Source of the DNA: Cymbidium sinense
Taxonomy: Eukaryota; Streptophyta; Magnoliopsida; Asparagales; Orchidaceae
Assembly (NCBI GenBank): GCA_021442155.1
Contig: CM038221.1
Span: forward strand, 23,621,906-23,685,905
Direction of reading: 5' to 3'
DNA length: 64,000 nt
A program made the translations under genes and the position numbers. Position 1 is the stretch's first letter. The number at the start of each line of letters is the position of its first letter. The notes beneath the pieces were generated by a model. That model ran no database searches. It worked only from the letters and a program-made list of their open reading frames with translations, and was not told the origin of the DNA. Positions 1 through 13,500 of the stretch are shown in pieces.

Positions 1-3000
1 TAAAGGAATTTCTAATGTGCATTATCTCATCCATCTAAAATGTGGATGGATAGTTGAGATCTCAGTTCTTTCCCTTGATCGAGCGTATGATCAGGGAAGA
101 TCCAAGCTCGATCTAGAATGGATTTAAATCAAACTCAACCCACACCATCTAAAGGCAAAGAGAGACAAATCCAACGGTCAAAAATTGATGGGGCGAGAAA
201 TTCTTTCATAAGGCTCCACACCACATTGAGTTTAATGGTCAAAAAATCTCATACCTCGTCGGAGGTGATCACCAGCACTTGATTCCCTTGGAGAAGCATC
301 CTCTAGTTAAGATGAAGCCTTGCTGAAGTTTTGAGCACTTGAGGTTGAGCGGATCTTCCTATGGGTCACCTCCTCTTTAGCTTGAGCTCGACTTTCATCC
401 AATTCAATCCTCCTTGCCATTATAACTTGGGAATGAACTTAGGTGAGCTCGACTTGGTCACCTAAGTGTGCTTGCAAAAGGAATTACAATGGATTATAGT
501 GTGGAAGAAGTTGGCTAATGGATTGAGCTCCCGTATTTTCACTGTTTGAAAATTGAGAATGGGGAATTAGAAAGAGCTCTAGGATGCTTGCTACCACTCT
601 CTAATGGCTCCTAAGTCTTACTACCACTCAATCGAATTCAGGAATGATCATTTGAATTTGTTTAGGGGGAGTATATCTCGCCCTTGAAGGATCAGACGGT
701 CGGTAATGGACATGCCATTTTGATCCAATTGAGCATATTGGGAGAGCTATTTGATTAGTTAGGAGTGTGCACATGGTCGGTTTAAGCCAAGGAGTGGATT
801 GACAACCTCCCATGTGCTTGAATTTGAGCTTGAGAGGGAGTTTGAATTTTCAATTCTTACTCATAGGGTCAGGTTTGGTCTAGGGACCAAATAGGCTGAC
901 ACAAATCCATTAGGTTGGGTGCACCACTCTCCGCTAGGTCCCCTTGAGCTTTTAGGAAAACCTTAAGTGAATGTGAAGAGGGTATGACCAAATTACACAT
1001 GGGTTAAGCCAAAATTTGTTCTATGGCCTAGGGGTAGGATGGTCATTTTGCTATTTTTCCACTTTATATATGTTGGGTTTGTGGAGAAACTAGGTTTAGC
1101 CAAGTTTCATGAGATTTGAAATTCATTTGATATGGTTTGGCTCATGTTGACCCATTTAGGTCAAAATGGGTCAACTTGGGTCAAGTTGACCAATAGGTCA
1201 AATTGGGTCAAACCAAGGGTTAGGTCAAGTTCATATGATCATTTGAAATATGTTGGTGGCTTTGGTTTGATTCAATTTGATATAGTTTTGGATTTAGCTC
1301 ATATGACTTCATTTAGGTCAAATGGGTCAACTTGACCCATTTGACCCATTTGACCTATTTGAGGTAGGTCAAGGGTAGGTTTAGGTTTGGTTAGACATAT
1401 GGAGTGGATTGGTATCTTTGTTTCCAATCAATTTTGGTTATGTTCAAATTTGGCTCAACATGACCCTTTTAGGTCATGTTAAGTCTAAGGTCAATTGGGC
1501 TAGGTTAGTTCTAGTTGGCCAATTGAGGCTTTGGTCAAGTTCCACAAGTGATTTGGAATGGACTTAACCTATTGGTTTCCATCAATTTGGCTTAGATCAA
1601 GTTTTGACACATTTTGACCCTTTAGGTCAAAATGGGTCAACTTGGGTCAAGTGATCCAATTGGGCTAGGTTGGGCTTAAATGTTGGCTTGGTCAAGTTCA
1701 AACATAGGTCATAAGTGAACTTAGATCAATTATTTCAATCAATTTGTCCTATGGTGGAATTTGGCTGTGTTAGGTTTTATTTTGGGTTAAGTGTTGACTT
1801 GGTCAGCCCTTAGGTTTGACTTAGTTTGACCCAATTTGATCGATTGATCATCCCATGATGATTGTTGTTCATAATGAGAGGGATATATGAGTTTGGTTCA
1901 ATCCAATTTGGTTAGGATCAAAATTTAGCTCGTAAGGGTACTTTAGGTCACTTTGGGTCAAGTGAGCCTAAGTAGTCAAATGGCAAAGCTTGATTTGAAG
2001 TTGGTTTATCTTGTATATGGACTCATGATTGAAATATAAATTCATTTACAAGTGGTTTGAAGTCAAATGAGTTTTGATCCATTTGAAAATTTCATATTCA
2101 AAGGAAGAATATGAAAGGGTTTAGGGTTTGATTTCTGACTTAGGTTTTGATTGAGTGATTGAAGTTTGGATTTATATATGAGCTCATGATTGTAGGGTTG
2201 ATTGAACCATGAGAGAAAATCAAAGGTTTGACTTGATTTGAAATTTTTTTGGCTAAGTTCAGGATTTTTGCTTGAAAGACTTATATTGGATTTTGAGTTG
2301 ATTTGAGTTTAATTTTTGGAATTGGTTTTGGTTGTTTGAATTTATATTTCATTTATATATGTGAATATAAATGAGAATATAAATTGATCAAGAGAAAATT
2401 TCAAAATTTTGAAATGATATGATCATGATTTTGGCTAAGTCCATTAAGAAGGATTTAAGGGACTTAGGAGAATTTGGAGTAAGGATTTGAATTTTGAATT
2501 TGGTTTGATTGAATTATATTTATACTTCATTTATATATGTAAATATAAATGAGAATATAAATGAGTTATGAGAAAATCCTATGACTTTGATATGGTTTGA
2601 TCAAGATTTAGGCTAAGTTCATTAATGGAAAATTAATGACTTAAGGATAATTTAAATTGGGAATTTAATTTTTGGATTTGATTTGATTGATTTATATTTA
2701 TATTTCATTTATATATGTGAATATAAATGAGAATATAAATGAGTTTTGAGACAATTTTATGAGTTTGAATTGGTTTCGAATTGATTTAGGCTAAGTCCGT
2801 TAATGGAAATTTAAAGGGACTTAGGGAATTTTCATGAATTGATTTGGAATTTTGAGTTTAGTTTGATTGGTTTAAATTTATACTTCATTTATATATGCAA
2901 ATATAAATGAGAACATAAATTGATCATGAGAAAATTTCAAAGTTTTGATTTGGTTTTGATCATGATTTTGGCTAAGTGCTTAAGAGAGGATTAAGGGCTT

Positions 3001-3362
3001 AGAAAAATTTGAGCTTAAGAGTTTTGATGGATTTTGATCATGGGTTTCAATCATGGATTTTAATCATAGATTTTGATCATATGGAGTTGATTAGAGTTTG
3101 GAGAAAATGAAATAGAATTTATTTGGAGTTTGACTTGAATGAAGGAAAGTGAGGAATGGTTTGAGCTAAGGGTAGTAAATTTTTCTAACACCCCTAAGGC
3201 ATGACCTATTCCTATGTCTAACTCTTCTAAGTCTCTAGGACTAGGTTGAGTGTTCACATAATCACTAGATGTGTCTTAAGACTAAAGAACTCTTAAAGTC
3301 TAAGAGGGGTCCTATGTCTAAGATGGAGGGGTTGAGAGCTCATTCTAAAAATAAGGTCAACA
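1..3362 (+). mobile_element. Long LTR of a Tat/Ogre-like Ty3-gypsy element, 5' edge outside the window
   Basis: This stretch has no usable reading frame. It is rich in short 'gggtcaa/ttgaccc' words (about 1130-2000) and in an AT-rich sub-repeat (about 2330-2930). It is homologous to the reverse complement of 10521-13933. The clearest match is 3190-3362 against 10521-10720, where both contain 'cctattcctatg' followed by 'agtgttcac' and 'aatcactaga' in the same order and end in 'aggt(c/t)aaca'. A second match is near position 100 against about 13700. A TATA-like 'tttatatat' lies near 1064 in the same orientation as the pol remnant downstream. By comparison with the inverted copy, the true LTR start should lie roughly 100-150 bp left of position 1. 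No PBS is recognisable after 3362. The two LTR-like copies are clearly diverged by eye, so the insertion is old. Confidence 0.6.
2330..2930. repeat. Internal ~180-bp tandem sub-repeat of the LTR, four copies
   Basis: The phrase 'cttcatttatatatg' or 'tttcatttatatatg', followed by 'aatataaatgagaatataaat', recurs near 2345, 2525, 2705 and 2885, that is every ~180 bp. Each copy is followed by 'gagaaaat', then 'ggctaagt', and a 'ttaaggga(c)tta' phrase. Copies are imperfect. Related but more decayed phrases occur on the opposite strand at about 11090-11600, in the inverted LTR copy, so the array predates the divergence of the two LTRs. Confidence 0.7.
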
Positions 3363-6300
3363 CTTATCCAAAGAGATGAGGGAATCTCTAGTCAAGGCTC
3401 TCATTGATCTAGAGATATGCTTAGCTCAACTGATTGCTACTGAATAGGAGGCACATAGCTTGAAGAACATCTTAGGAGTTACATTCAGTGATGAAGACTT
3501 GCTTCTAGGAATGACCAAGCACAACCACGCCTATTTACATTACAGTGGACTTTGACAAATACAGCTTATCAAGAGTTCTATTTGACTAAGGTGCATCAGT
3601 CAACATTATGAGTTTAAGAACCCTTGCCTACTTGAGGATCGACATCTCTAAACTCAAAAAAGAGAGGATGATGCTGAGAGGATTCAATGAATAAGGCGAG
3701 AGGGCCTTAGGCTCCATAGTGTTATCAGTACAGATATATGATTGGAAGACTGAAGCCAAGTTTATATTATAAACTCAGATACATCTTTCAATGCTTTGCT
3801 TGGGAGACCGTGAATACACAAGAACAACACCGTTTCATCCTCTCTACATCAATGCATGAAGTTCATGAGAGGTAAAATTGAATACTGTGTCAAAGGAGAT
3901 CTCAAACCCTTCACAGTTCATGAGGTCAGGATATATGAGGATGCAACATATTTTCTTCCCCAAAACCAACAAGTTCATTCTCATGAATCTAGTCAAAGTC
4001 CCCATGAGGGACAAAAAGAAAGAAAAAAAAAAGATAAAGAAAAATAAAATAAAAGAGAGTGAGACATGGACTCAGGGGATGATATAGAGCCTAATATTAG
4101 ATTTCACTCATAATTCGTTACTCTATTCGAACATATGGGTAGGATGACCCGACCTCCACCGGGCAGAAGCAGAGGACAGTTCAGAGGCAACCCCGATGTG
4201 GAAAGCCACCCTATTGGCCACCCAATAAGAGGTATGTCCTACCCATAAGGATTACACCTGCTATACACATAGACATAAAATCTAGTTCAGAGGATGAGTC
4301 TTATGTGGTTAGCACACCAACCAACTCTTCTCAGCAGCGGATCCCTATCTAGGTGACATTTGAACATGATAATGATGAAGATCGGGCTCCAAAGTAAAGC
4401 ATAAATGTATTCAAGTCTATATATGAGACAGTTAGGAGGCAGTTGGAACCTTAGCTCTAGCCCCACTTTCCTCTCAGAAAGTTGGGGGTTTAGCAATTAA
4501 GGAAGCCCCTAAGTCATTCACAGATGGGAAAAATCAGAGGTTCTTTTTGAGAGCATCATCTTAAATTCAGGAAGCTGATGTAGAACTTAAGGATGATTCA
4601 TATAAAGATTTAATATAAGTACCTTTTGATTGGTATTTTTCTTGTGTTCTTAATTTAGCACAGAAGAGATTAATCCCACATACTTGGTCTAAACATAGGT
4701 TAGACTACTTTGAAAGGTTACGGGACAACCAAAGCAGACATTCTCAATCAAGACCAGGACTAGGATTCGGTACAGTAGGTCCAGTCGATGATGACAATCA
4801 TTGCTTAATAATCACCAATCATTTAGAATCTGATAGATTCTTTTCAAATCATGATAACTCATATAAGTAGGTGTGTTTAGAAACTTCAGATAATCCAAAT
4901 GACTTTGAAGTCAAGGATGCACCGCTAGAGTTTGAAGAGGAGATCAGGTCAACCATCGATGAGCTCAAAGAAATCAACTTAATAATTGAAGACAATCCAC
5001 GTCTGACATACATCAATTTATTGTTGAATGATACTGAAATCGATAACTTAGTTAGGCTATTGATTGAGTTTAAGGACTATTTCGCATGGACTTACGAAGA
5101 GATGCCCAGTTTATCTCCTGACGTAACCCTATCAAGCAAGCTCTTAGACGCATGTGATTAGACATTGAATAATAGGTCATTTCTAAAATCAAGAAACTAA
5201 TCGATCCTGGCTTCATCAGGGAAGAAAAATATCCTACCTGGTTGGCCAGTGTCATTTCAGTTAAGAAAAAGAATGGACAAATTCGCATATGCATCAATTT
5301 TGGGGATCTGAACAAGGCATGTCCAACAAAATAAATTTTCACTATCAATTCTGAAACTGATGGTGGACATTGCCTCATCTCATGTAGTCTTCTCTTTCAT
5401 GGATGACTCATCTGATTATAACCAAATAAAGATGGCCCCTAAAGATGAAAGAAACACTGCATTTCGAACCCTGATCTAAATCTTTTGCTATAAGGTCATG
5501 CCTATCGGCCTTAAAAATGCTAGTGTTACATACCAATGGGCCATGACTTGGATCTTCGATGAACTCATTCATCATCAAGTCGAATGTTATGTTGATGATC
5601 TTGTAGTAAAAAGTAAAGAAAAGGAAGATCATCTCTTTGACTTGAGAGTAGTTTTCAAACGGTTAAGACAATTTAAACTTAAAATGAATCCCTTGAAGTG
5701 TACATTCAGAGTAACTTCAGGGAAATTCCTTGGGTTTGTTTTCCGGTACCGTGGAATAGAAATTGATCTGGAGAAGATCAAGGCAATATTAGAAATGTCA
5801 TCCCTTAAAAGTCTAACTCAACTCAGATCATTTCAAGGGCAGTTGGCATATCTAAGATGCTTCATTTCCAACCTATCAAGAAGATGCCAACCATTTTTGG
5901 CACATGTCAAAAAGGATGCCAAGTTCAAGTGGGATGATAAGTGCCAACATGCCTTCAAAGACATCAAGCACTACATGATGACGCCGCCAATTCTAGTAGC
6001 CCTTATCCTAAAAAAACTGTTGATACTATATGCTGCTGCATTAGACGACTCCCTTGGCACTTTGTTGGTCCAATCCAATGATGAGGGGAAAGAGAATGCA
6101 CTCTACTATCTCAGTTATTGTCTAATCTTTGCTAAGGCAAACTATCCACCTATTAAAAATTATTGCCTAGGTTTAATCTTCGCATCCCAAAAGTTACGAC
6201 ACTATATGCTTTCTCATAAGGTGAAGTTGATCTCTAGGATCAATCCACTACAATATCTCATGACACGGACAATGATATCTTGATGGTTGGCACATTGGTC

Positions 6301-7959
6301 CATGATTTTATCATAGTTTGACATCACTTTCGTACCCCTCTGTGAGGTGAAAGGACAAGGATTAATAGATTTTTTAGCAGCACACCCACTTCCTGCTGAT
6401 TCTCCACTTAGTGATGACCTCCCCGATGAATAAATCATAAACTTAGGGGACACTAGCATTCACCACTGGGAGATGTATTTTGATGGTGCGGCTTCCTTTC
6501 AAAAAGGAGAAGAAGCATGATCTACTCTTTCAGGGAAGGCAGGAGTAAGAATAGTTCTCCTAACACCAGATCACAAAGTGATGAAATTCTCATATCATCT
6601 GTCCAATCCATGCAGCAACAACAAAGCCAAATATGAGGCTCTGATTGTCAGTCTGGAGTTAGCCATGACGCTATGCATCCAAAGTATCAACATCTTCGGG
6701 TATTCTCAACTAATTATCAACCAAATTGCTGGGTCTTACAAGATTTTGAAGTCTAAGCTCCATCATTATCACAAGTACACTATAGAGTTATTGGCCTAAA
6801 TCCTTGAGGTTAATATTTATAAGATTCTTCTAGGAGAGAATGCAGTAGCAAATGCATTAGCCAAGCTTTCCAAAGAGTTGGCATGTCTGGAAGATGAATT
6901 CATATCAATAAGGTTCCAAAATAGACAAATCTTATCCCTTGTTGATGTCGAACTCATCGAGACTCTCTGAAGGGAGGTTGTCACAGGATGAGGAGTTGGA
7001 TTGGATTCATGAATTATTTAACTATAGGTACTACCTCAAGACTCTCTCATGTGAGGTGGCACCTGTGATCATCTTCATCATATTGTTTTAGATATAGATC
7101 TTAAAATCAAAATAATCAAGATGAATCAGATCAAATGATTCTGGTCTACAGACCAACAAAACAATCTACATAAAATACCATTTACCATGTGTTTCTAATA
7201 GTGTGTTCTAAATTCCATCTATTTTGAAGGTTTCATCCTCCTTCTTAAAGTTCATTCCAAATAAGGTTTTTCTAATTTTAGAACTATATCATATAGGTTT
7301 GGGGTGCCTCGATTATATTATAATATAACATTCAAGAGCACTAAAATCAATAGCTTTGCCCAGACGGTATGATTGGAGATATTCTACCATATACTACCAA
7401 GGGCAAATGGCTTGAATCCTTCAACAAAACTCTCATCCAATATTAAAGAAGACACTGATGACAACAAGCATGACTAGTTGAAGCCTTGTGGGCTTACCGC
7501 ACCACATATAGAACTCCAACTCAATCTACCCCATTCTCCTTGGTGTATGAGTTTGAAGCAGTTTTAGCATTAAAAGTCCAACTCTCATCATTAAGGATAG
7601 TTGTGGGTAGTAAGATCATAATAGAGGAGAATGCCAAGTTGCTATTAGAACAGTTTGAAGGTTTGGAGGAGAGACACCTCCGGGCATGCCAGAACCTCGA
7701 GTTGCACAAATCCAAAATGATTCAAGCTCATAATAAGTTGGTTTGTTCTAGATATTTTCAAGTATAAGAGATTATTTTTATTCTAAGGAGACCAATTATT
7801 GCCCATCGAAATATGGGAAGTAAGTTTGAACCCACTTGGGAAGGTCATTTTTTCATAGAGAATACCTACTAAGGAGGATCTTATTAGCTTATAAATTATA
7901 AGGGAGAGCGCCCCATGCTTCCAATCAATGGGCTCTACCTAAAGAAATATTATACATAA
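3363..7959 (+). pseudogene. Degenerate Ty3-gypsy (Tat-lineage) pol, lacking gag
   Basis: Fragments of a gypsy pol polyprotein appear in the right order but in shifting frames with many stops. The protease region (about 3480-3850) has 'FSDEDLLLG' upstream and 'GASVNIMSLRTL'. Reverse transcriptase (about 5220-6000) has 'KKNGQIRICINFGDLNKA' and the catalytic YVDD at 5588-5599. The first RNase H lies at about 6000-6280. A second RNase H-like segment (about 6470-6900) has 'NNKAKYEALIVSLELA'. Integrase C-terminal remnants sit at about 7480-7770 ('TPFSLVYEFEA'). The pol end is 'NGLYLKKYYT' plus stop at 7957-7959. The longest open stretch is 5498-6283 (261 codons). A second, extra RNase H after RT is a known hallmark of the Tat/Ogre lineage. 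No gag or zinc knuckle was found: the LTR end abuts the protease leader directly. It cannot encode a working polyprotein. Confidence 0.85.
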
Positions 7960-8239
7960 ATCTTATTTCAAAATAATTATCAATGAAATTTCTTTCATCT
8001 CAAAATTCCATCTCTTCAGATTGGTTAGAAACATCTTTGCTTGGGAATTTGCCACGATGTGTTTAGGGTAAGCGTAAGAAACCCAAGCGGCATCATATCC
8101 TTTAGAAATACAACACCAACACAAACTACACATAATCACATAAAATAAACACATATCTTTTACCTCGGGATATTTTGATGTGGGATAAAGCCCCCTATGG
8201 TGCTCACTCATTAGCTGCACTAGGTCGGGCTGACATGCT

Positions 8240-9900
8240 ACCTTGCTAGTGTGTCACCCCAGTGATTCTTTATTTAGAGAATAATTCTACAAGCCTTCTT
8301 CTTAACTTGACCATTGCAAACTGATGAGCACCTTGTTAGTTTGTTAAGCCTTATCGTATGGCCGGTAAGCTACCTCATGTTGACTTTATTTAAGAGGATA
8401 TAAGCCTACACACTTTCTTCTTGAACCAGCCATCATGCACTAGCTGGGACACGTATATTTGAGGTTTAGGATAAGTCCCGTAGTGGCTCCTTTTCTCCTA
8501 ACTACTTCAATCCTAAGTCTAGTCCTTACATGGGACTCCCCACTTGGTAGTCTCCCTAGGTCGGATAACATCTATCCTGCCGATAATAGACTATCCTAAT
8601 GATCATTTCCATATGTGAAGATGTTAGCCTACAAGCCTTCTTATCAGATTGATCATCACAAATCAACGGGCACTTTAGGTTGGTTGGTTATCTCCATGCT
8701 TACGGAGACCCACCCAGTGGTTACACCACTCATGGTAGATGTAAGTCTACAAGCTTTCTCCCAAAATTGGCCATCAAATACCTACAGGCTTTCTTTTACA
8801 GGGTCCTGGATAAATCTCCTAGTAGCACCTCCCCTATGATCACTCTATTTGGATCATGTACTTAACAACCTCATTTATACACTACCTGGGTTACTCTCAG
8901 ATCAAACAGTTTCCTTTTCCTAGTAGCCATCCCTGTGGTTGGAGAATCTGTCTTCTGGATATGCAGATTCTCCCTTGGTCCAGTAAGTCTGAGATAGGAC
9001 TAGGCTGATATAAATCCCTTCTCAATATGGTCCCTTGCACACCAACAGGATCCACACAAACATATAAACAAAATATATATTTTTGTTTGTGGATTAGGAA
9101 ACTCCTACTTTTCTCAGCGCATTTTATCTTTAGGCGGTGTCGAAAACGCCTATAGAATTGCTACTTTTGAGTTGAGATAAGTCCTCGGGTCAGTCTTATA
9201 TCAGTAATCACCCTTAGGTCGAGTTCGACTTGTTGTGCAACCAACAAGTCACCCTGGCAGTCATCTTTGCTTTGGAAGATGTAAGTCTATCATGAGTTCT
9301 CTCCAGCACAACCGTTGCACATCGACGGGTAGCGTTAGGTCGGGTTCGATTTATTGTGCTACCAACTGATCACCCTAGCGGTTTCTTCCCGCTTTGGAAG
9401 ATGTAAGTCTACACACTTTCTTCTTAGCACAGTTATTGCACACTAAAAGGCACCCCTTAGATTGGTTAGCTCTACCCCGCGACCAATAGAGTATCCTTTT
9501 GGATTTATAAATCTAAGGTAGGACTGGGCTAATATTAGCCCCTTCTTAGTAGATCCATCACACACTGATAAGGTCCATTTAAAATGACATTAATTTTGAC
9601 TATTTTTTAGTTGATATGAGTCCACAGTGACATTTGCTCAATAGTCACCCTAGGTCAGCTTTGATTTGTTGTGCTACCAGCAGATCACCCCAGTGGTTCC
9701 TTATTTAGAAGGATGTAAGTCTATAAGCTTTCCTTCTGACTTGACCATTGCACGCTGAAAGGCAACACTTAGGTTAGATAGTCCTACCTGGTGGTTGGTA
9801 ATTTATCCCTTTGGATTTGTAAATCTGAGATAGGCCTAGGCTGATAGAGCCCATTCTTAGTGGATCCATTGCACACCGACAGGGTCAGTTTTATTAAATC
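8240..9900. repeat. Degenerate tandem-repeat zone downstream of pol
   Basis: A recurrent set of phrases appears in fixed order: 'gatgtaagtctacaagc' or near variants, 'ttcttct', 'accattgca', 'ctga(c/a)aggg', 'ttaggt', then 'atctgagatagg', 'aggctgata' and 'ccattgcacacc'. Copies are seen around 8240-8470, 8620-8860, 8930-9060, 9270-9590 and 9640-9890, each diverged and partly rearranged. Spacing is irregular, roughly 250-350 bp. Variable tandem repeats between pol and the 3' LTR are a known feature of Tat/Ogre elements, and I infer that this is such a region. No reading frame supports a gene. Confidence 0.6.
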
Positions 9901-10520
9901 CACCATCCTTTCCCAGTTGAGTTTGAATTAAATCCATCCACTCTTATCTCTAGTGGATGCTTCCCTAAAACAAAACCAAAGAAAGCCATAAACTAAATCC
10001 ACCTTATCCCTAGCGAATCCGAGCTCTTATCCTCAGTGAATGTGCCCTTAAAATCAAATCAAATTTCTCCCGAGCGAGGCGCGAATCATATCCTCTCCCC
10101 AGTGGAGCCCCGCAAAATCAAACCAGATCAAAATCTTATCCTTGGTGGATAATTTAAACCTGCTTTCCTAGTGGAAGGTTCATGCACTCATCCCCGGTGG
10201 GATATAAATCCTAATCCCAGATCTCCCAAATTATGTTTATGATCAAACTCAAACCCTTATCCTCTATGGATAATTAATGACTTCTTCCCTAGTGGAAGGT
10301 TCACATACTTGATCCCTCAATGGATCCTTTCTCCTTCTCTTATGCCCTTGGCATAAGTTGAGTTGCATGCACTAAGATCTTGATTATGTCTACATCTCAG
10401 GTTCAGGGGTAGATCATTTATGTTAGCACTTCGATCCTTCAGACATTATTGATCATCTCAGTCAACACCAATATGTGTGGTGTGCCTTGTAAATTACACC
10501 ACGCCTATTGGGGGTCCTTT
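9901..10520. other. Non-coding remnant between repeat zone and inverted LTR
   Basis: The stretch contains several variants of 'cctagtgga', 'cccagtgga' and 'cctcaatgga' at 20-60 bp intervals (10000-10330), suggesting another very short degenerate repeat. No open frame or recognisable protein was seen. It ends at 'ttgttaacctc', the edge of the inverted LTR. It is probably part of the retrotransposon untranslated region. Confidence 0.4.
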
Positions 10521-13500
10521 TGTTAACCTCAATTTTGGAGTGAGTTCTCAACTTCCTCATCATAGATCTGAGACTGTTGTAGACACTAAGAGCTCCTTAG
10601 TCTTAAAACACTTCTAGTGATTAGGTGAACACTTAACCTAAGCCTATAAACTTAGAAGGGTTAGTCATAGGAATAGGTTATGTCATAGGGACTTAGGAAG
10701 ACTCATCTACCCTATAGTCTAAACCCAATCCATGCTTTATTCCTCAAACCAAACCTCAAATCCAACTCAAATACCAAATCTAAATCCAAATTCCAAACCA
10801 AATCATTGAAACTCATAATCAAATCCAAGATCAACATTCTTCCTATGCCCTTTGATTTCATTCTATAGGCTTAGCCTCAACTAAATTCAAATCAATCCCA
10901 ATTCATCTCATTTTCTCAAAGATCAATTCAATCCCTTAATTATTTATCAAATCTAAATCCAAATTCTAAACCAAATAATTTAATCCCAAGATCAATTCTG
11001 AAATAAAAATTCCTTCCTAAGCCTTATGACCCATTCTCATAAACTAAGCCAAACCTCCACCTAATTCAACCCAAACTTGATTGATCTCTTCATGAATCAT
11101 TTATATTTTCATTCATATTCACAAACATAAATGAGATATAAGCTCAAATAGCTAAAACTAAATCAAACTAAATCCAAATCCAATCAAATCCCTTAAGTCT
11201 TATGGACCTCATCCAAGCTTTAAATCTCATACAAATCAACTTAAAATTAATTGATTTATTTATAAACCAATTACTCCTTCATTTATATTCATAAATATAA
11301 ATAAAACTCACCCTCCAATGATAAAAAATTAATCAAACTAAATCAATTTCCTTCTTAAGCCCTTTTGACCTACATCCTTAAGCTTGGTCAAATTTGCTTC
11401 CAAATCACTCCAAACTCAAGTGATTTTCTCATGGATCTTTTATATCTTTATTTATACTCCCAAATATAAATGAAATATACATTCACATGGACTTTTTAGC
11501 CATTTCCTTGGACTTGGCTAAATCTTATCCAAATCAAGTCAAAACTATTGAATTTTCTCTTGAATCAATTATTCCTTCAATCACTTATCCAAATATAAAC
11601 AAAACCTACAATTATCAAACCAAACTCAAGTCAACCTAAGTCAAGCCCAAGTTAGCCCTTTGACTTAAAAACTTCAAATCAGGCAAAATTTATTTTGACT
11701 CTAAATTGATTACAGTTGGATTTATATTTGAATCATATGCTCATATATGAGTTCAACTAAACTCTAATCAAGCCAAAATCAAATCAATTGACCCATTTAG
11801 GTCCACTTGACCCAAAGTAACCTAAAGAACCCTTTTTGAGCTAAGTTCTAATTTAACCCAAATTGGATTGAACCAAGCCCATCCAAACCTCGTATCATGA
11901 TCAACAATTACCTTGGGATGATCAATCACCTTAATTGGGTCAAACCAAGCCAACATGGTCCTTTGACCAAGTCAACATTTACCCAAATAAAATCTAAACT
12001 TATCAAAACCCACCATATGTCAAATTAATTGAAACCATTGATCAAAATGAACTCATAATCAATAATTGAACATGACTTGACCCTAAATTGAGTCAAACCA
12101 TTTCCAATTGGCCATTTGACCTAAGTTGACCCAAATTGGCCTAAAAAGCCAAAATGGGTCAAATCATGATTTAACCCAAATTGATTGCAACCAATGGCTC
12201 AAGATCATTCCAAATTGATTATTGAACTTGACCAAAGCCATAATTGAGCCCAATTTGACCAATTGGTCAACTTGATCGAACCTAGCATAAATTGACCTAA
12301 AAGGTCAAATTGGTCAAAATCTAAATTAAACTCAAATTGATTCAAACTAAAGGCAGCAATCGTTTTCAATTTGCCAATTAAACTTGAAATAACACCTAAC
12401 TCAACCCAATTTGGTCAAATTAGTCAAATTGGTCAAATTGGTCACCTTAGCCCATTTGACCTATATGAATCCAAGTAAGCCAAAATCAAACCTAGGCCAA
12501 ATTGATTAAACCCACTTTAACTAAAACTCTTAAAATCATCATTTGAATCTAGCCCAAGGCTTGGCTTGACCCAGTTTGACCAATTGGTCAACCCAACCCA
12601 ACATGAACCCATTTAACCAAATGAAGCTAAAACCCATAAAATCAACCCATGGGACTTTGGTGGCTGACCAAACCTGACCCAAATTGACCCTAGGCCAGCC
12701 CAAAGTCATCCCAAAAGCAAAGTGGACCCCACCCAAGCCATAATACATTGGTTAAGCCCTCTTTATATAAGATTCCACCCATAACTAGCAAAGTCCACTC
12801 TCCCATCACCTTGGCAGCCATCCAACTTCCAAATGAGGATGCACCTAACCCACCTAGGCCACCTAACCCACCTAGCCCACCTAACCCAAGCTAGGTCAGC
12901 CATGGACCAAGGGGAGGTGAGTTGACTCACCTCCCATACAAGCCGAGTACCCCATGGATCAAAGCCAAGAGATCTCCCCACATCAGATCTTAAGCCACCT
13001 CCCATGGCTTCCTCCAACCCAATCGAGCCACATGGAGTCGAATGAGACACCTTCGACACTCTGACGGTGGCTGGCTGGTCAAAATATGGGATGCCATCCC
13101 ATCCGTCCAACATAACAAAATCAGGGGGTATACTCCCCCAATTTGAATGAGAACTTGACCAATTCATTTCTCGTGAGCTTCCAAAGACATTTTTGAGCTT
13201 CCCTGTGAGTTTTAGAGTGATTCCGAATATCCCACTCTTGGCATTCTCTCTTCCCTTGAGGAACTAAAAAAGGGGAGGCTAGCTTCGATCCCAACCACCA
13301 ATACCCCACCTCAATCAAATTTCTCATTTCTCCACCGTCACTACACCTCGATAAGACCACCTAAATCATTTCCCGAGCTCCAAATCAACTCCAAGTTTGA
13401 GTTTGATAAAAGATGAATGCCAAGGAGGAGGATCTTTGTCTCCAAAGCAATTCACATCAAATCAATGCCCGTGTTGATCAACAAGGCTTCGCCTCAACTA

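Noticed and set aside
3363..7959. Reverse transcriptase remnants as an endogenous plant pararetrovirus
   Set aside because: The order protease-RT-RNase H-second RNase H-integrase, with an integrase and flanking LTR, is that of a Ty3-gypsy retrotransposon; no movement or coat protein was seen.
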